In this document: in pieces, positions 21,567 through 33,095 of the stretch
Position numbering within the stretch: the stretch's first letter is position 1
Layout of the letters: each line of letters opens with the position of its first letter
Assembly (NCBI RefSeq): GCF_000315625.1
Contig: NW_005434421.1
Location: 1-46,098 of the forward strand
Source: Guillardia theta CCMP2712
Lineage: Eukaryota > Cryptophyceae > Pyrenomonadales > Geminigeraceae
DNA length: 46,098 nt
Direction: 5' to 3'
Program-made: the position numbers and the translations under genes
Notes under the pieces: generated by a model
Told to the model about the DNA's origin: nothing
What the model saw: only the letters and a program-made list of their open reading frames with translations
Databases searched by the model: none

Positions 21567-22744
21567 TTTGGGCTGCTTGAGAGCCTCCTACAAATCAAAC
21601 GCATCAGGCGAGGCTCGCATTGACACTTCAAGAGTCGAGCATGCGGTTATCACCTCATATCGTGCTGCAGTCGCCTTCCAGTCGATAACATTAAAGAAGC
21701 TGCTGATGTACTCAGCCCTCTTGTTCTGGTGCTTCAAGTAATATGCTGATTGAATCGTCAAGCCTCGTCCTTGAAGAAAAGCTCGCAAAACTCACCATGC
21801 TCCCAAAGATCCAAGCCTAAGATTGGAATGTGACCAACCTGCATGGCTGGAGTGTCCTGGTCTAAAATTCAGAACAGCATTCTCAACCACCGAAGCAGGC
21901 TTTGCCTGGTTAGGAGTAGTCGTGATGTACAACCTCTTCGTAGAGTGCTCCAACACCAGCTAGCTCTTGACTCAGAAGAGAAAAGAAGATGAGCAGCTTT
22001 ACCCATGTCCACCCAGATCCGAAAAGCTTCGTCGCTTTTTCGCGAAACTCTTGAAGAAGCGCCTGAATACTTCCAAACTGCGCAGTGACAGCTTTTCCAA
22101 AGACATCTGAAATCCAAGTCGGGCAGGCTCCAACATGTCATTTTCTTAATTACCATCCATCTCGAATCGGGTCCCATTGGGAGACATGCACTTCCAAAAT
22201 AGGAAATGATTCACAAAACCCCCACCTCCATTTCTCACTGGCCGAATCGTGTCAATCGAAATTTGGAGCGGGGACTTCTCACATGGAGTGACATGTTCAG
22301 TCGGTACTTGATCTAAGTTCTGCAGTAGCTTATCGATCCCCTACCACAGCGTCACACATTTGCAGGACTTTGGCTATCAACGTACTAACCATCTTGGCCA
22401 GCGGTTTTGTAGTTTCATTGGATCTAAGCATCGAAAGCACATTGTTCACAGTCGCCAAGTATGCTACAGTGACAGGAAGTCAATGTCACAGCGAGGAGGG
22501 AACCTTCCAACCTGCATGGTGACCTAGATGATGTACCCGCATCGTCTCCTCGTCCACATGAGGCTCAAGACCGTCGTACTCGTATGGAAGCCTCGGAAGC
22601 TCCAGGTTTTGAGCGAGAGACTGGAGAACAACAAAGTTACCAACAGTCTAAGAGGGGAAGGTGGGGAGAAAAACTGTATTTCACCCAAGGATGGAATCTA
22701 CTGACCTGGGCCAAGAAGCATACACATACAAACAAGACCTTCAT
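21555..22744 (-). CDS. SOD: Fe/Mn-family superoxide dismutase with signal peptide
   Basis: Nine exons (22706-22744, 22512-22620, 22390-22463, 22154-22328, 22003-22106, 21891-21959, 21796-21856, 21654-21745, 21555-21587) sum to 756 nt and 251 residues. It dismutates superoxide to oxygen and peroxide. [13 protein letters not shown] is a signal peptide, so the enzyme enters the secretory route (outside the cell, or to a compartment around a complex plastid). Family landmarks: [24 protein letters not shown] (ligand H43), [13 protein letters not shown] (ligand H115), FGSGWTWLV, and [18 protein letters not shown] (ligands D206 and H210). All four metal ligands are present. The usual GGGH before the second ligand reads GGGF. 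I cannot decide iron versus manganese. The 34-nt intron 21857-21890 is short but keeps frame. Confidence 0.95.
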
Positions 22745-24139
22745 CTATGGGAAAAATTTAGTTCAAGGTCAGTCGAAACAGGAGGACGCTGTATGGTGAA
22801 TGGCCATGAAAAAAACTATGCGACATATTCCTGTCCTTTCTCCTCAATTTTCGCCTCGCCCATCCACCTTGCATCAATCACAACCTCCTGTTCTTTCGTT
22901 CGTCATTCCTCTTCTCGCCACAATTCTCTTTAACTGTCAATATCACATCCCGCTACTACTGTTATAATGATAGCATCCTTTCTTTCCTAATCTTGTCAGT
23001 TGCTGCTGTCTGTCAATCGCTTTTGACAATATTCCTTCCTCTCCACTAAACTTACCCTTACCTAAACCTTACTCTTGCCGTCTTGCTCTCCTCTGCTAGT
23101 GCTACTCCTCTCCTTCACCCCAAGCACTCCTCTCCTCTCCATCACGTTCTGTTCAGCTTTTCTACAGTCTCTCACCCTCCCCTCCTTCTTCTCCTCCCAA
23201 TCCACCCATTGCCCTTACCTTCGCCGCTGCCATCATGGATGAGGTTTTCTGGAAGCCAGGCCGTTTCTAGGATCCAACGTGTAAATAACGGTTTGTAACG
23301 CAGTGTTTGACCGCAGTTTGACCATCGCCATGGAGGACGTGCCAGGGATGCGGCAGGGGTGGAGGCGATAAAGACGCAGGAGGAGCGCGAGAGCTTTTCT
23401 TGTGTGCTCTTGCTTCCCTAGCATCCATCTTTCCTCTCCCTCTGCTCCATTCTTGAGATTATCTCCTCCTCTCTCTTCCTCGTTCTCCTACTCTCCAACA
23501 GCAGCCCCCGACTACCACCCTATTCACGGCTTCCTCCCTCCGCCCTGAGGCTTCTCCTCGTCATTCTCCTGCTCCTGCCTTTGCCCAGAAATTCCACATG
23601 TACCGTATGTTCTATCACGTTCACATTTGCTTTCCTCCTCAACGCTTCATGGCCGCCCTTCTCTCCACCACTTTTTGACTCGTTGGGTCACCCTCGTTCG
23701 TGCTAGACTCTTAGTTTCTAGTTTGCTCACTCGCTCGCGCGCTCATCATACCCTTCTTTGCATAGTCATGATATGATTGGTAGCGCTGTCTTTGTGTGCT
23801 GTAAAATCTCTCTTCCACTACTCTCCCACTCATGAGGTTTCAAGATTTTGACTGGTAACTTTAGTCAGATCTAAAACTCGGCTGCCTCGCATTTGCCTTC
23901 TTTTCTCACGCGCCCTCAGGTCTGGTTAGCATCCACATGATTCGTTTGCTTGGATCTTCAAATGCGACGAAGGGAATCAGGCATTAAACAGCAGACCTCC
24001 GCTTCACCCAGCCTCCTCCCCTTCCTCCCCTGCACCTCCTGGTCCCATCCTTCCCTGCCACTCCCTGCCCTCCATCCAGCCTTTCTCTCCTCGCTCTCTT
24101 CTCACATTCCTTGCTTCATCTCTCCACCACAACGGCTTC
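22745..24139. other. Intergenic region between divergent SOD and FEX genes
   Basis: About 1.4 kb, largely pyrimidine-rich on the plus strand (22.84-23.65 kb). It should contain both promoters. A short open frame near 23233-23424 has no protein-like features. I see no RNA gene or repeat array here. Confidence 0.5.
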
Positions 24140-25884
24140 ATGGAAGCATCACCCGATGTGCACATCCCGCCGCATGGACTTGCTGCATCGGAAGCGCCGG
24201 CGCACGGAGAGGCCGACGGAGCGTTGCGATGCTCTGCTCCTTCCGCGCTGATCGAGGTAAGAGGAAGGGAGCTGCGCTGCCGGCGTGTGAGAAGCGTGTG
24301 AGCAGGCGGTGATAGAGGGGATCCACATCTCCTGGTGGGGGATGCTTGGGACACTCAGCAGGATCTACCTCGACGTGCTGTTCTTCGACTACCTCAACAT
24401 TACGTCTCCTTCCGGCGCTCTCTTTCTTGATTGGCCGGCCAACGTGATGGGAAGTTGGCTGGTGGGTCTGGTCATCGGGCTCTCGACGGAGATAGCAGAC
24501 GAAGTTCCTTTGATAGCCAACTTCGTTGAGTATGGGCCCCAGTTGCAGGTCGGGCTACAAACTGGGTTCTGTGGCTGCATCACGACGTACGCGTCTTGGA
24601 ACCACCAGATGGTCTCGATTCTCGTCCTTTCAGGCTCTCAATTCTGTGTGGGTCTTGCCGGGTTCGTGCTGGGCCTTCACTCCATCATGGCAAGCTACTC
24701 GATCGGGGTGCATAACGCCAGGCTCGTTGCTCTCTATGTCGGGGGAACTCGTCTGGCAGAAAAGCATCGAGAGATAGGGAGCAGCCGATCTTGGAGTCAG
24801 AATGCGAGTAGACCATCACCTCACCACGACCTTCCTGAGATCGCCAGCCTGTCTCAGAGCAGAAGAACGTGGACCATCATTGTCTCCTTCCTCCTTGTCC
24901 TAAGCCTTGCTGCAAGCATCACTGGATGGGCTGTTGAGAAAGAGGAGGGCAAAGGCTACTGGGCTGCTGTCACTCTTTCTCCTATTGGTGCCCTGGCACG
25001 ATGGCAACTTGGGAAGCTCTACAACAAGAGGATCCGATTCAGCGGGAACAATGCGCCCTTCTTTCCTCTTGGTAATTCCTTAATGACATCTATTCCCTGC
25101 TGATGCGATGAGAGCTCAATGACATGTATTCCCTGCTGATGCGATGAAAGCACAATGACATCTATTCCCTGCTGATGCGATGAAAGCACAATGACATCTA
25201 CCCCCTGCTGATGCGATGAAAGCACAATGACATCTACTCCCTTCCGATGCGATGAAAGCACAATGACATCTAAACAGGAACTTTCATTGCTAACATGATA
25301 GCCTCCCTCTTCAGGAGCCTCATCGCTGCCATTATTACTGTATCTCCTCCTTGCTATCTCCTCTCTCTCTTCCTTCCCTAAGATCTTACTCCTCGGTTCA
25401 CAGGACAGTCCTACGGAGCTCAACCCAGCCGTTCTGGCAGCATGCAGCGGGATCAACACAGGGTTGCTGGGAAGCCTGAGCACAGGTAGGAGGAGGAGGA
25501 GGAGGAGGAGGAGGAGGGATTGCAGAACTGATAGTTGCGAAGCGAGCACTTTTGCAGCTGAGATCTCCAAGCTTGTAGACTTCACCCCTACAGATCTTCG
25601 CAACCTCGGAAAGACTGGCTACTACGGCTACCTCTACGCCTCCGTCTCCATCGTTATCAGGTGACGTCTTGATTTACGCAGATGGCACCAACTTTTGCTG
25701 GGTTCGCTCAGTTTGAGATTTGTAACCTCTAGTTTCGATCCTCCTGTCCCACAGTCCCTACCCTCCTCACTTTCATTCTACACCTACACGTCCTTACCAA
25801 TCCTCTTTCTCCCTTCTCTGACGTCCTGCGTCTTTCCTCAGCCTAATCCTTGGGGTCGTCGTTTACGGCTGGAGCGTCTGGTGA
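24140..25884 (+). CDS. FEX: Fluoride channel/exporter, fused two-domain FEX (CrcB) type
   Basis: Plasma-membrane fluoride exporter. Six exons: 24140-24256, 24306-25071, 25278-25339, 25404-25485, 25543-25660, 25842-25884, giving 1,188 nt and 395 residues, close to fungal FEX. The first Fluc domain has GTLSR (R58), N85 in WPANVMGSW, and GFCGCITTYASW (126-137). After a cytosolic Ser/His-rich linker, the second domain has LSPIGALARWQLG, FPLGTFIANMIASL, and INTGLLGSLSTASTFAAEI. These are the eukaryotic version of the bacterial dual-topology CrcB dimer, here fused through a linking helix. The C-terminus is YGWSVW. The intron 25486-25542 is 57 nt and stop-free; if retained it would add 19 mostly arginine residues inside the pore-domain motif. 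The intron 25072-25277 holds a 36-bp minisatellite. Confidence 0.93.
25078..25272. repeat. 36-bp minisatellite in a FEX intron
   Basis: Five tandem copies of a unit beginning AATGACATCTATTCCC and ending GATGAAAGCAC. The intron acceptor (CTAAACAG) follows the last partial copy. The repeat fills nearly all of intron 25072-25277, making it about four times longer than most introns here. Confidence 0.93.
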
Positions 25885-26040
25885 AGAGCAACCGAAGTTG
25901 CAGCACGACGGCAGCAGAGGATCGGGAGAGAAGATGGAGAGAATGAGAGGAGAGGAGGAAGAGGATGGGGAGGAAGGGACGTGTAGGGTATAAACATGTT
26001 ACAGGTAAAGGTAAATGTAAAGCAACCTCACATCGAATTT

Positions 26041-26933
26041 TCACACACAGCATGCCCCGTTACATCCTACCTGCCCGCAGAAGCCACAGGGAACTCCCTG
26101 TCCCAACATCAAAAAGAGCAATGGAATCTTCTCCTCACCTCCGTCGGATCCCCGTAGATGAGTTGATTACTCGGCCTGGCATCGGTCAGTCGCTCGACCC
26201 TCAGCAGGAGATCATACCCAGCTCCTCCCCGCCAGAGGTACCGGAACACGGCCAAGATGACGCAAAGCTCGATGATGAAGATCTCGAGCGCCCCCAAGTT
26301 CTGCTGGGGGTGAGAGGCGGTAGGAGGGAAAGGCATGCAACTCACCAGCGCAGAGCAAAGCAAGCACACGACGAAGCTGATGGCTGCAGAGGTGGGGACG
26401 GCATAGACCGACGGTCCTTTCAGCCCTGTCGCAAGCTGGGGGTGGTATCAGAGAGGTGCATGGAGGTCATCTGATCAGTACCAGAGCTTCCTTCTTCTCA
26501 GGGTCTGTGCTTCCCATCAACGCTACATGCGCTCCCAGCATGCTCCACAAGAATGCAGCAAGAAGCACATCCGCGCACCTTGAGAGGGCCTTCAGATCGC
26601 TATGCACAGAACCCACGGACTGAACCGGAATAGGACGTTGAGAATGGCATTCTGCCCCATCATATACCTTCCCCATGACACGAGAACAAACAAGCAGAGA
26701 TCAAGAGTGAGGACCTATTGGCAGTCATGAAGGAAAAAGCCACAACACCTCTCACTCACCCTCCTGTCAAGGAGAAGAGAAGATAGCTGTACAAGTAGCT
26801 GCCTGTCAGTCGTCGTTACCACTCCTTCCTCTCCCTCTTCATCTCCCTCTCCCTCCTCCTTTCCTCCATCTGTTCGCACCTCATTCTGCTGCATTCTGCA
26901 TCCTGAACTCTTGGCTAACCTGTCTCCTGTCAA
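26041..26933 (-). CDS. Four-transmembrane protein, unrecognised
   Basis: Six exons (26760-26933, 26617-26714, 26482-26578, 26346-26435, 26139-26303, 26041-26097) sum to 681 nt and 226 residues with all phases closing. An acidic N-terminal tail (residues 1-58) precedes four hydrophobic spans: LTLDLCLFVLVSWGRYM, VLLAAFLWSMLGAHVAL, VPTSAAISFVVCLLCSAL and LEIFIIELCVILAVFRYLW. The C-terminal tail ends in a cysteine cluster (PCGFCGQVGCNGACC), which could bind metal or be lipidated. I do not recognise a family. The gene is convergent with FEX. Confidence 0.65.
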
Positions 26934-26959
26934 TGCACTCAGGCTTGGACTCTTCCGAT

Positions 26960-27200
26960 CCGATACCGTGTGGCCCGGCCCCTGGACGGGCCCGGCCCGC
27001 CCCGGCGCCGGGTCAGATCAACGCTGAGGCTCGGATCCCCTGAGGCTGGGCCGCGGCCCTCAGGAGTCCGCCGGGACGGTCCGAGTCACGGTCCAGTGTC
27101 AGTGCATCCCAGCGGAGTCCCGCCTGTGATCATTGCAGTGCACGGTGACCCGGCGACGGTGGGCCGGCGGCGCCGGCGGGGCGGCCCAGGCTAACTTGAC
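26960..27200. repeat. GC-rich dispersed block, copy 2
   Basis: A sharply bounded GC-rich patch with GGCCCGGCCC runs, GGATCCCCTGAGGCTGGG and GGTCCGAGTC (27078-27087), the last shared with the block at 4.9 kb. It lies between two minus-strand genes, upstream of the four-TM gene. Confidence 0.55.
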
Positions 27201-27399
27201 TGAGTTGCTGGAACCGTTGAACCGTGAACACTGACAGTGCCACGATCGTGAACACCATGGCTGCCTCGGAGTGGAAGGCAAGCCTCAAAGAATCAAATGG
27301 AACATTGACCACAAGGTCGATCACTGTGGCTTTCGGAGGCTTGTCCGAGGAAAACTTAATTTGATTTATTCGATTTTCTTCATCGGAGGGCCTTAGTTG

Positions 27400-28138
27400 T
27401 CAGATACCGATGAAATCTCGCTCTCTTTCCATCAATTCTATTTGCGGCGGATTCATTACTGGCAGTTGCAGTCCAGAAAAGAGCACATGAATTAAATCAA
27501 AATTTTCAACAAATGCTGAAAGCGTTTCGGAAGTTCCCCAGTCCGAACGCCGGTCTTTGTTAGCATACTCGATGACGTTGCCGCGGGGAATGAAAATGAC
27601 CTTGAGTCACTTGAAATCAAGGTCTCTCCCTACAACAGGGGCCATGCTCAGTTCTCAGGCAGCCTCACTGTCAACCCTCCCCTCCGTCGCCCTCTTGACT
27701 CGCTCCTGTTCATTGTCCTGGCACCTCTCCCACTTCTCCTGCGGGCTCTATAAGCAGGCAAACTCGCTCCCCGCAGTAGTCGACTGTCGCCTCGCCATCC
27801 TCGTCCTTCTCTACGCCCATGTCGTCCATGCACCTCACGCACATGAGTGATGTCGGCATTTGCGGGTGTACACGGGTCAACGGGCACCATGCATTTCGCA
27901 CAAGTTCCTTTTCCGCGATAGCTGCAGCCGCGATCGGACAAGAAGATATCGAAGAACAATTCCCTTGCCAGGCTCTTCTGGTCGATGGCAAAACTACCGT
28001 GCTCCTCGGATGAAAGCCTCCTGCGTTTGAGCCATTTGGCATCGACTTGGCTGTTGACTTCACTTCCTTGCTTCGCCGCGGTGGGCTCCCGCTCTTGTCC
28101 GGCCCATGCTCTTGGGCCTCCTTGTTGTTCGCCATCAT
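27400..28138 (-). CDS. Hypothetical protein, partly resolved
   Basis: The last exon (27400-27600) is clearly protein-like: VIFIPRGNVIEYANKD, then WGTSETLSAFVENFDLIHVL and a C-terminus ERERDFIGI. Upstream pieces include ARELFFDIFLSDRGCSYRGK followed by GTCAKC (about 27900-28020), MGVEKDEDGEAT, and SPQEKWERCQDNEQERVKR (about 27690-27760). These lie in different frames and need short introns I could place only in part. CxxC pairs suggest a zinc-binding module. An ATG at 28136-28138 is a possible start. I do not recognise the family. Confidence 0.4.
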
Positions 28139-28199
28139 GATGCCGTATGGCAGATGGCGGGAAACTGCTAGGAGGTCGAAGCAGTCGGATGAAATTTTA

Positions 28200-28850
28200 A
28201 ATAAAATGAATTATACAGAATTCTATTTGAAAAGAACGTAAATATTTTGGAGAGATAATTTCAGAATATTTTGAACTTTGCTGGTTTGGCCTAGTTTCAT
28301 GGAATCCCAGGAGAATTTCAAAACTTGTAGGATCCGAATGCAAACAGTTTTCAAACTTGTTTTTGGAACCGTGAGATGTCCGAGTTCCTATGCTGTGTGC
28401 GGCATCAGGAGAAGAACGATGAAAGAGGAGGAGGAGGAGGAGGAGGGAGGGGAGAGATAGAAAGGATGGAGGAGGAGGTCAGTTGAAAAGAAATAAGGGG
28501 AGATATAGGAAGGATAGATGCCACACCAAGGTGAGGGAGGGGAAGGGGGGAACACATACAGAGTCAACTGCTTGTTGGCCAGGCACACAAGACACATTTC
28601 TCACCTATCATAAAGATGATTGGAACGATTGAGAACGTGAAGAAATGAGTAAAACCAAAGTAGAGAGCAATGACGCTAGGGAAAGGAACGCCACAGCAAA
28701 GCAACAAGCAAAGCAGGACAGCACAGCCATACGTGTGTGAAGCAGCTTGAGGTAAAGGAGACGGTAGAGAGCAGGGGAGGAGAAGAACTACGAGTGTGAA
28801 TCACAATCGAAGGATCGGAGTCATCTCCCTAATCACAGCCCGTTGCCAGC
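28200..28850. other. Intergenic, with a short GGA-rich tract
   Basis: AT-rich sequence from 28180 to 28300, then a purine-rich tract around 28420-28560. No coding frame is supported. Confidence 0.4.
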
Positions 28851-28853
28851 CTC

Positions 28854-29188
28854 TCAAGCGCAGGTAACAGTGTTGATAGCCGAAGACATGTCGGTGGATG
28901 TGAGTTTGGAACGGCTGCCCACCATCTCCAGGACAGCCTCGGAGAGGTGCGACGAGGTCGCGACTTGTGCATTCCTCACTAGTGCAGCAGCCGTGACCTA
29001 CTGGACCCGGATGGCAGCAGAATCATCAGGTTTCATTGCAGGTTTGAAGCTCAGAGCGAGGTAGGGGTGATGAAGTGCAGAAAGATGATGATGATGGTGA
29101 TCAAGGTGAAGGAGATCAGCATGAGCAAGTTCACACACTTTAAACGGTCATCCTGCCCCCTCCTCCTGTCTTCTTGAGGTTGTGACAT
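28854..29188 (-). CDS. Possible small membrane protein, splicing unresolved
   Basis: The ATG at 29186-29188 starts MSQPQEDRRRGQDDRLK, followed by one strong hydrophobic span (VNLLMLISFTLITIIIIFL). A second protein-like segment downstream (28854-28995) reads VTAAALVRNAQVATSSH and ends LTSTDMSSAINTVTCA. The two are in the same orientation but I could not find a clean donor joining them, because a stop follows the first. They may be one gene or two. Confidence 0.3.
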
Positions 29189-29505
29189 GTCGAAAGATTC
29201 TTGGAGTCCGTCCAAAACGAGTTTGCCACCGAAGCATGTGACATCAGCTTCCTCGTCTCGTCTGATTCTGAATGCTCCGTAGTTGGATTTTCATATTTCT
29301 CAACAGAAAAAAAGCAAGAAATCCATGGTCAGCACTGCCCGATGCCGCTTTCATTGCTCACTCGTTGTCTCAGTGGTAGACAATCCAGGGTTTGCTGAAT
29401 GCAAGAATGAGTTTGTTCGAAGCTTCCAACAAGGGGATGGGGAAAGTAAGTCTGCCGAACGTGTTGAGCAAACGATGATAGTTGGATACAACAGATGTTG
29501 AGTCA

Positions 29506-32421
29506 ATGGACATAACTTTGAAAGCTCAAACACGTATCGACAGGTTGAAAGCGTGCGTGTGCTTGACGGTTTATTGCAAGGATATTGATACGAATTATCA
29601 GATCAAAGAAACCGGAGCAGTTCAGGATCGAGAGGGAGCAGCAGCAGATCAAAAGGATGGATGAGATCGGCGCCATGTTCAAGGCAGTGACAAAAGAATG
29701 TAACAGGACGGAATTTTTGAACATGAGCCAGAGGCTTGACTCGTAACTCCAGCATCTCCTTTCAGCTCGAACCCTCACGACTGGAGACAGAACTATCCCC
29801 TCCTGGTGCTCCTTTCTGTGCTGGTCTGAAAAGTGACACGTCATCATGCTAGGCTGCAGCTGAGGCCGGGGACCTGGAGGCGATCAATCGATGTCTTGAC
29901 AACATCAAAGATCGCGTTGCCCGCGCCAACCAGTCTGATATCCTAGGGAGGTTGACTTGTCCTGCCCTCCCCTGTCTGCCATCCTACTGCCCTTCCTTCC
30001 CGCTTCCTCTTTCCGCCCTGCTCACGTCCTGCCTCACATCGCATGATGACAAGAGACATCCTTCTCCGTGCTCTTCTTTCTCTATCCTTCTTCCTCATCA
30101 CGCTCCCTCCTCTTCCTCCACGTCCCTCCCAGCTGCCATCATCTTACTTCTGCTCATCCCCTTGCACAGGACCGCTCTCTACTACGCGGCCGGCAGAGGA
30201 AGGGTCTCAGCATGCGAACTGCTGCTAGGCATGAAGGCAGCAGCCGACGTCTCCGATCACTCCGGCTTTGTACTATAACCTTCCCAGCTCTAGCCCAGCT
30301 GGAATATGACAAGTGCTGCAGACTCCTGTCCACAAGGCAGCGCTCAACGGTCATTCCGCCATCGTCCGCCTCCTTGCCAACGCTGCAGCAAATCTGGATG
30401 CCAAGACCCACGACATGCTCTCCACGCCGCTGATGCTCGCTGCCAGGTCCTCCTCCACCATCTCCTCCTCCCCGTCCCCTCTTCTTGTTTGCTCACGGCT
30501 GTGGTCAGTGCCTGTCAGATCGAGTGCGTTGCTGCCCTGCTGCGGCACGGGGCAGACGTGTCAGCAGTGGACCGAGAAGAACGGACGGTGTTGGAGTACA
30601 TCCCGGAGGGAGAGAGTGAGGATCTTGTCAGTGATGCCTGCTGGACTCATAGCTGGCAGATTCTGCCAATCTAAAACGACTTCTGATCACAAGCTCTCGA
30701 AGATCGCATCAGCTGGGTGCCGATGACAAGGTACCTCCCTTCCTGTAACCGTCCTCCCTCCTCCCTCCTCCCTCCTCCCTCCTCCCTCCTCTCCTTCCCG
30801 CCTTCCTGTTGTGCTCCTTTGCGCTCTTCATCCCGTCTGAGGGAGACTGTTGAAGGCAAGGGAAGGGAGCGGACTATGCTCGAGAGCTGAAGACTCCAAG
30901 ACCAAGATCCTCCACAAGCTCCGGAAGATCCTGTCTGAGGTGAGTGAAAGGAGCTTGGAGACGAATGAGGAGCGAGGGAGCGAGAGAGGTGAAGGGGAAG
31001 AAGGAGGGAGGGAGGGAGGAGGGAGGGGAAAGGGAGGGAGAGAGGAGGGAGAGAGGAGGGAGGGAGGGAGGAATGTGGGGGAGGAGGGATTGGGGGGATC
31101 ACTTGGTGGTTCCATGGCAGTTGAATCAGCTCAGGTGAATCACATGGACATGGAGGCGGTCATGGGAAGCGCGTTCGAATCGCAGATTGAGAGGCACCTA
31201 GAAGACATCGACAGAGGTCTTGATCTCGTCGGTAAACGTGTCTTGACACCAAGTTCATGTTGCGTTCCTTACTCCCTTGCCTCTCATTGCAGACAATTCC
31301 ATAGCATACATTCGGAACGTAAGTGCCAAGAATAGATGGAATAAGATGTGAAGGTGATAAAGCAAAGGTCGAGATAAGAGTGTCGTCGATATCCTTCATC
31401 AAGTAAGGCTTGTCTATCCTCGTGTCCACATGTCCAGCTGTCCGGCTGATGAAGTACCTTCAACGCCACGTCTTCCTCCCCTCCCCTCCTCCCCCCCTCT
31501 CGTCAAACTCGTCAAAATACTTGAACAAGGGAATGAAATGTACCATCGTAAGGAGGGGTAGGGGGTGGTAAATTTGTACCATGGTTTACTCTTGACGGAG
31601 GGTGACCAAGACAGCGGGTGGTAGAGTGCTGAAGAAAATGACGGAAGGGAAACGTGAGAATGGCGGGAAAGAGAGAGAAATGTGAGCTAGAGCAGGGAGC
31701 GATGCAATGAGTAGACGAGGTTGAGGACAACAGCAACGTAGAGAGCTGTGAACGCATCTCTCCTTTGCTCGCCCTTTAAGCACTCATCAAATATGTGCAG
31801 GAGCTTCACAATCCTCGTCGAGCAAACGGCATCAAGAGGATATGGAGGACGTGACCCATCCCTGTCGCGCCTCTCACTTGTATGTGAACAAGACGACCGC
31901 GAGTCCGTGTTTGTCTCCGCTCATGCATTGTCGGGTTTGGTTGCGCGAGCATGGAAGATCGAAGCGAGAGATTCGAGTGATCAGCAGCATGCAGCCTTTC
32001 CAACGCCAAGACTATGTGAAGGGAGAGGAGAGGAGCGGAGCTAGCAAAGCGGTTCAAGAACAGACCGAGGACTCCTCCCTCATCCAGTCCTTGTACGACA
32101 CGATATCAAAGTGAGTTAGAGCAAGATGGACCAGAGGAAACGAGCTAATTGAATGACCAGGCTGAACATACAGCAAACTCCTGTGACCAGACAAGATGAG
32201 GAGGCGGAGGCGGAGGAGTGGAAGGAATCTAACGAGGTGATTGCTCCCTGTGATGTGATCCCTTTGACTTGTCCTCGTCGCAGCGAAACTTCTCCATGCC
32301 AAGCTCTCAGGGATTTGGTTTTAGCCGAATCGTCTTGATGCATGAGAGGAAAGAGGTTTTCACAGATCAAGGTTTCAGAATTCTGGATCTGCATGAAGAA
32401 GTTCCTGCAATCATCTTGTGA
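29506..32421 (+). CDS. Ankyrin-repeat protein
   Basis: Early exons close in phase: 29506-29543, 29602-29742, 29766-29805, 29853-29950, then from 30170. After a coiled-coil-like N-terminus (REQQQIKRMDEIGAMFKAV) come ankyrin repeats: AAEAGDLEAINRCLDNIKD, TALYYAAGRGRVSACELLL, GFTPVHKAALNGHSAIVRLL, STPLMLAAS and CQIECVAALLRHGADVSAVD. Later exons give NLKRLLITSSRR, SKTKILHKLRKIL, MEAVMGSAFESQIERHLED and DNSIAYIRN. The C-terminal part (about 31985-32421) reads SLIQSLYDTISKLNIQQ and ends VFTDQGFRILDLHEEVPA. The joins between 31.35 and 31.95 kb are unresolved, so this could be two adjacent genes. Ankyrin repeats mediate protein binding; the partner is unknown. Confidence 0.7.
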
Positions 32422-32466
32422 TGATGCTGACGACGACGACGGCGACCACGACGACGACGACGTTGT
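32415..32466. repeat. Imperfect (GAC/GAT)n tract
   Basis: A short trinucleotide-rich stretch immediately after the stop codon of the ankyrin gene model (32419-32421). Confidence 0.8.
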
Positions 32467-32971
32467 TGATACTCATGTGTCACATATTTGTTTGCATTCC
32501 GACATTCACAAATTTCCCAATCTTCTATTTTCCTGGAGCTTGTATCGAGATAACACAAAAATGTACAAAAAAGTCCAAAACAATCCGAAGAAATCCATCT
32601 CGTCGTCACACTTGTCACCATCCCCCTCGCTGTCCCTTCCCTGTTCTTCCTCTCCGCTCCGTCATGTCCGCCTCCTCCTCATTACGCGACAGCAGCAGGC
32701 GAGTGGAAGGACAACGAAGCCAAGGAGGACCAGCGCAATGACGTCAGACTGAACCGCTCGAGAGCCTTCGATGGAAATCTGAAGGAAAGTGAGACAATGA
32801 GAGGATGCAGCAGGCAGCAGAGGAGGAAGACATGATACGTAACTAGACGAGGGTGGAGGAGGCTGAACGTTGAGGAAGACAAGAACAAAGCAAAGCAGGC
32901 AGAGGAGCAGGATGGAGCCAAGCTGAGGCCAGACAACTAGAGGAGAGAGAGGATAGGAGGAATAAACAAAT

Positions 32972-33095
32972 CATGAGGAGGAGGAGGAGTAGGAGTAGGA
33001 TGAGGAGGAGGAGGAGGAGGAGGAGGAGGAGGAGGAGGAGTAGGAGTAGGAGGAGGAGGAGGAGTAGGAGGAGGAGGAGGAGGGAGGAGGGAGGA
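32972..33095. repeat. (GGA)n tract
   Basis: Interrupted GGA/GTA triplets over about 120 bp. Open frames across it (poly-Arg, poly-Ser, poly-Pro) are artefacts. Confidence 0.92.

Noticed and set aside
22745-24139. Protein-coding exon around 23233-23424
   Set aside because: Short frames on both strands with no hydrophobic pattern, motif or compatible splice partners.
24000-24140. Possible fluoride riboswitch upstream of FEX
   Set aside because: Fluoride riboswitches are prokaryotic, and I see no matching pseudoknot-like arrangement before the ATG.
25078-25272. Evenly spaced 36-bp repeats resembling a CRISPR array
   Set aside because: The units are directly adjacent without unique spacers and lie in a eukaryotic intron; this is a minisatellite.
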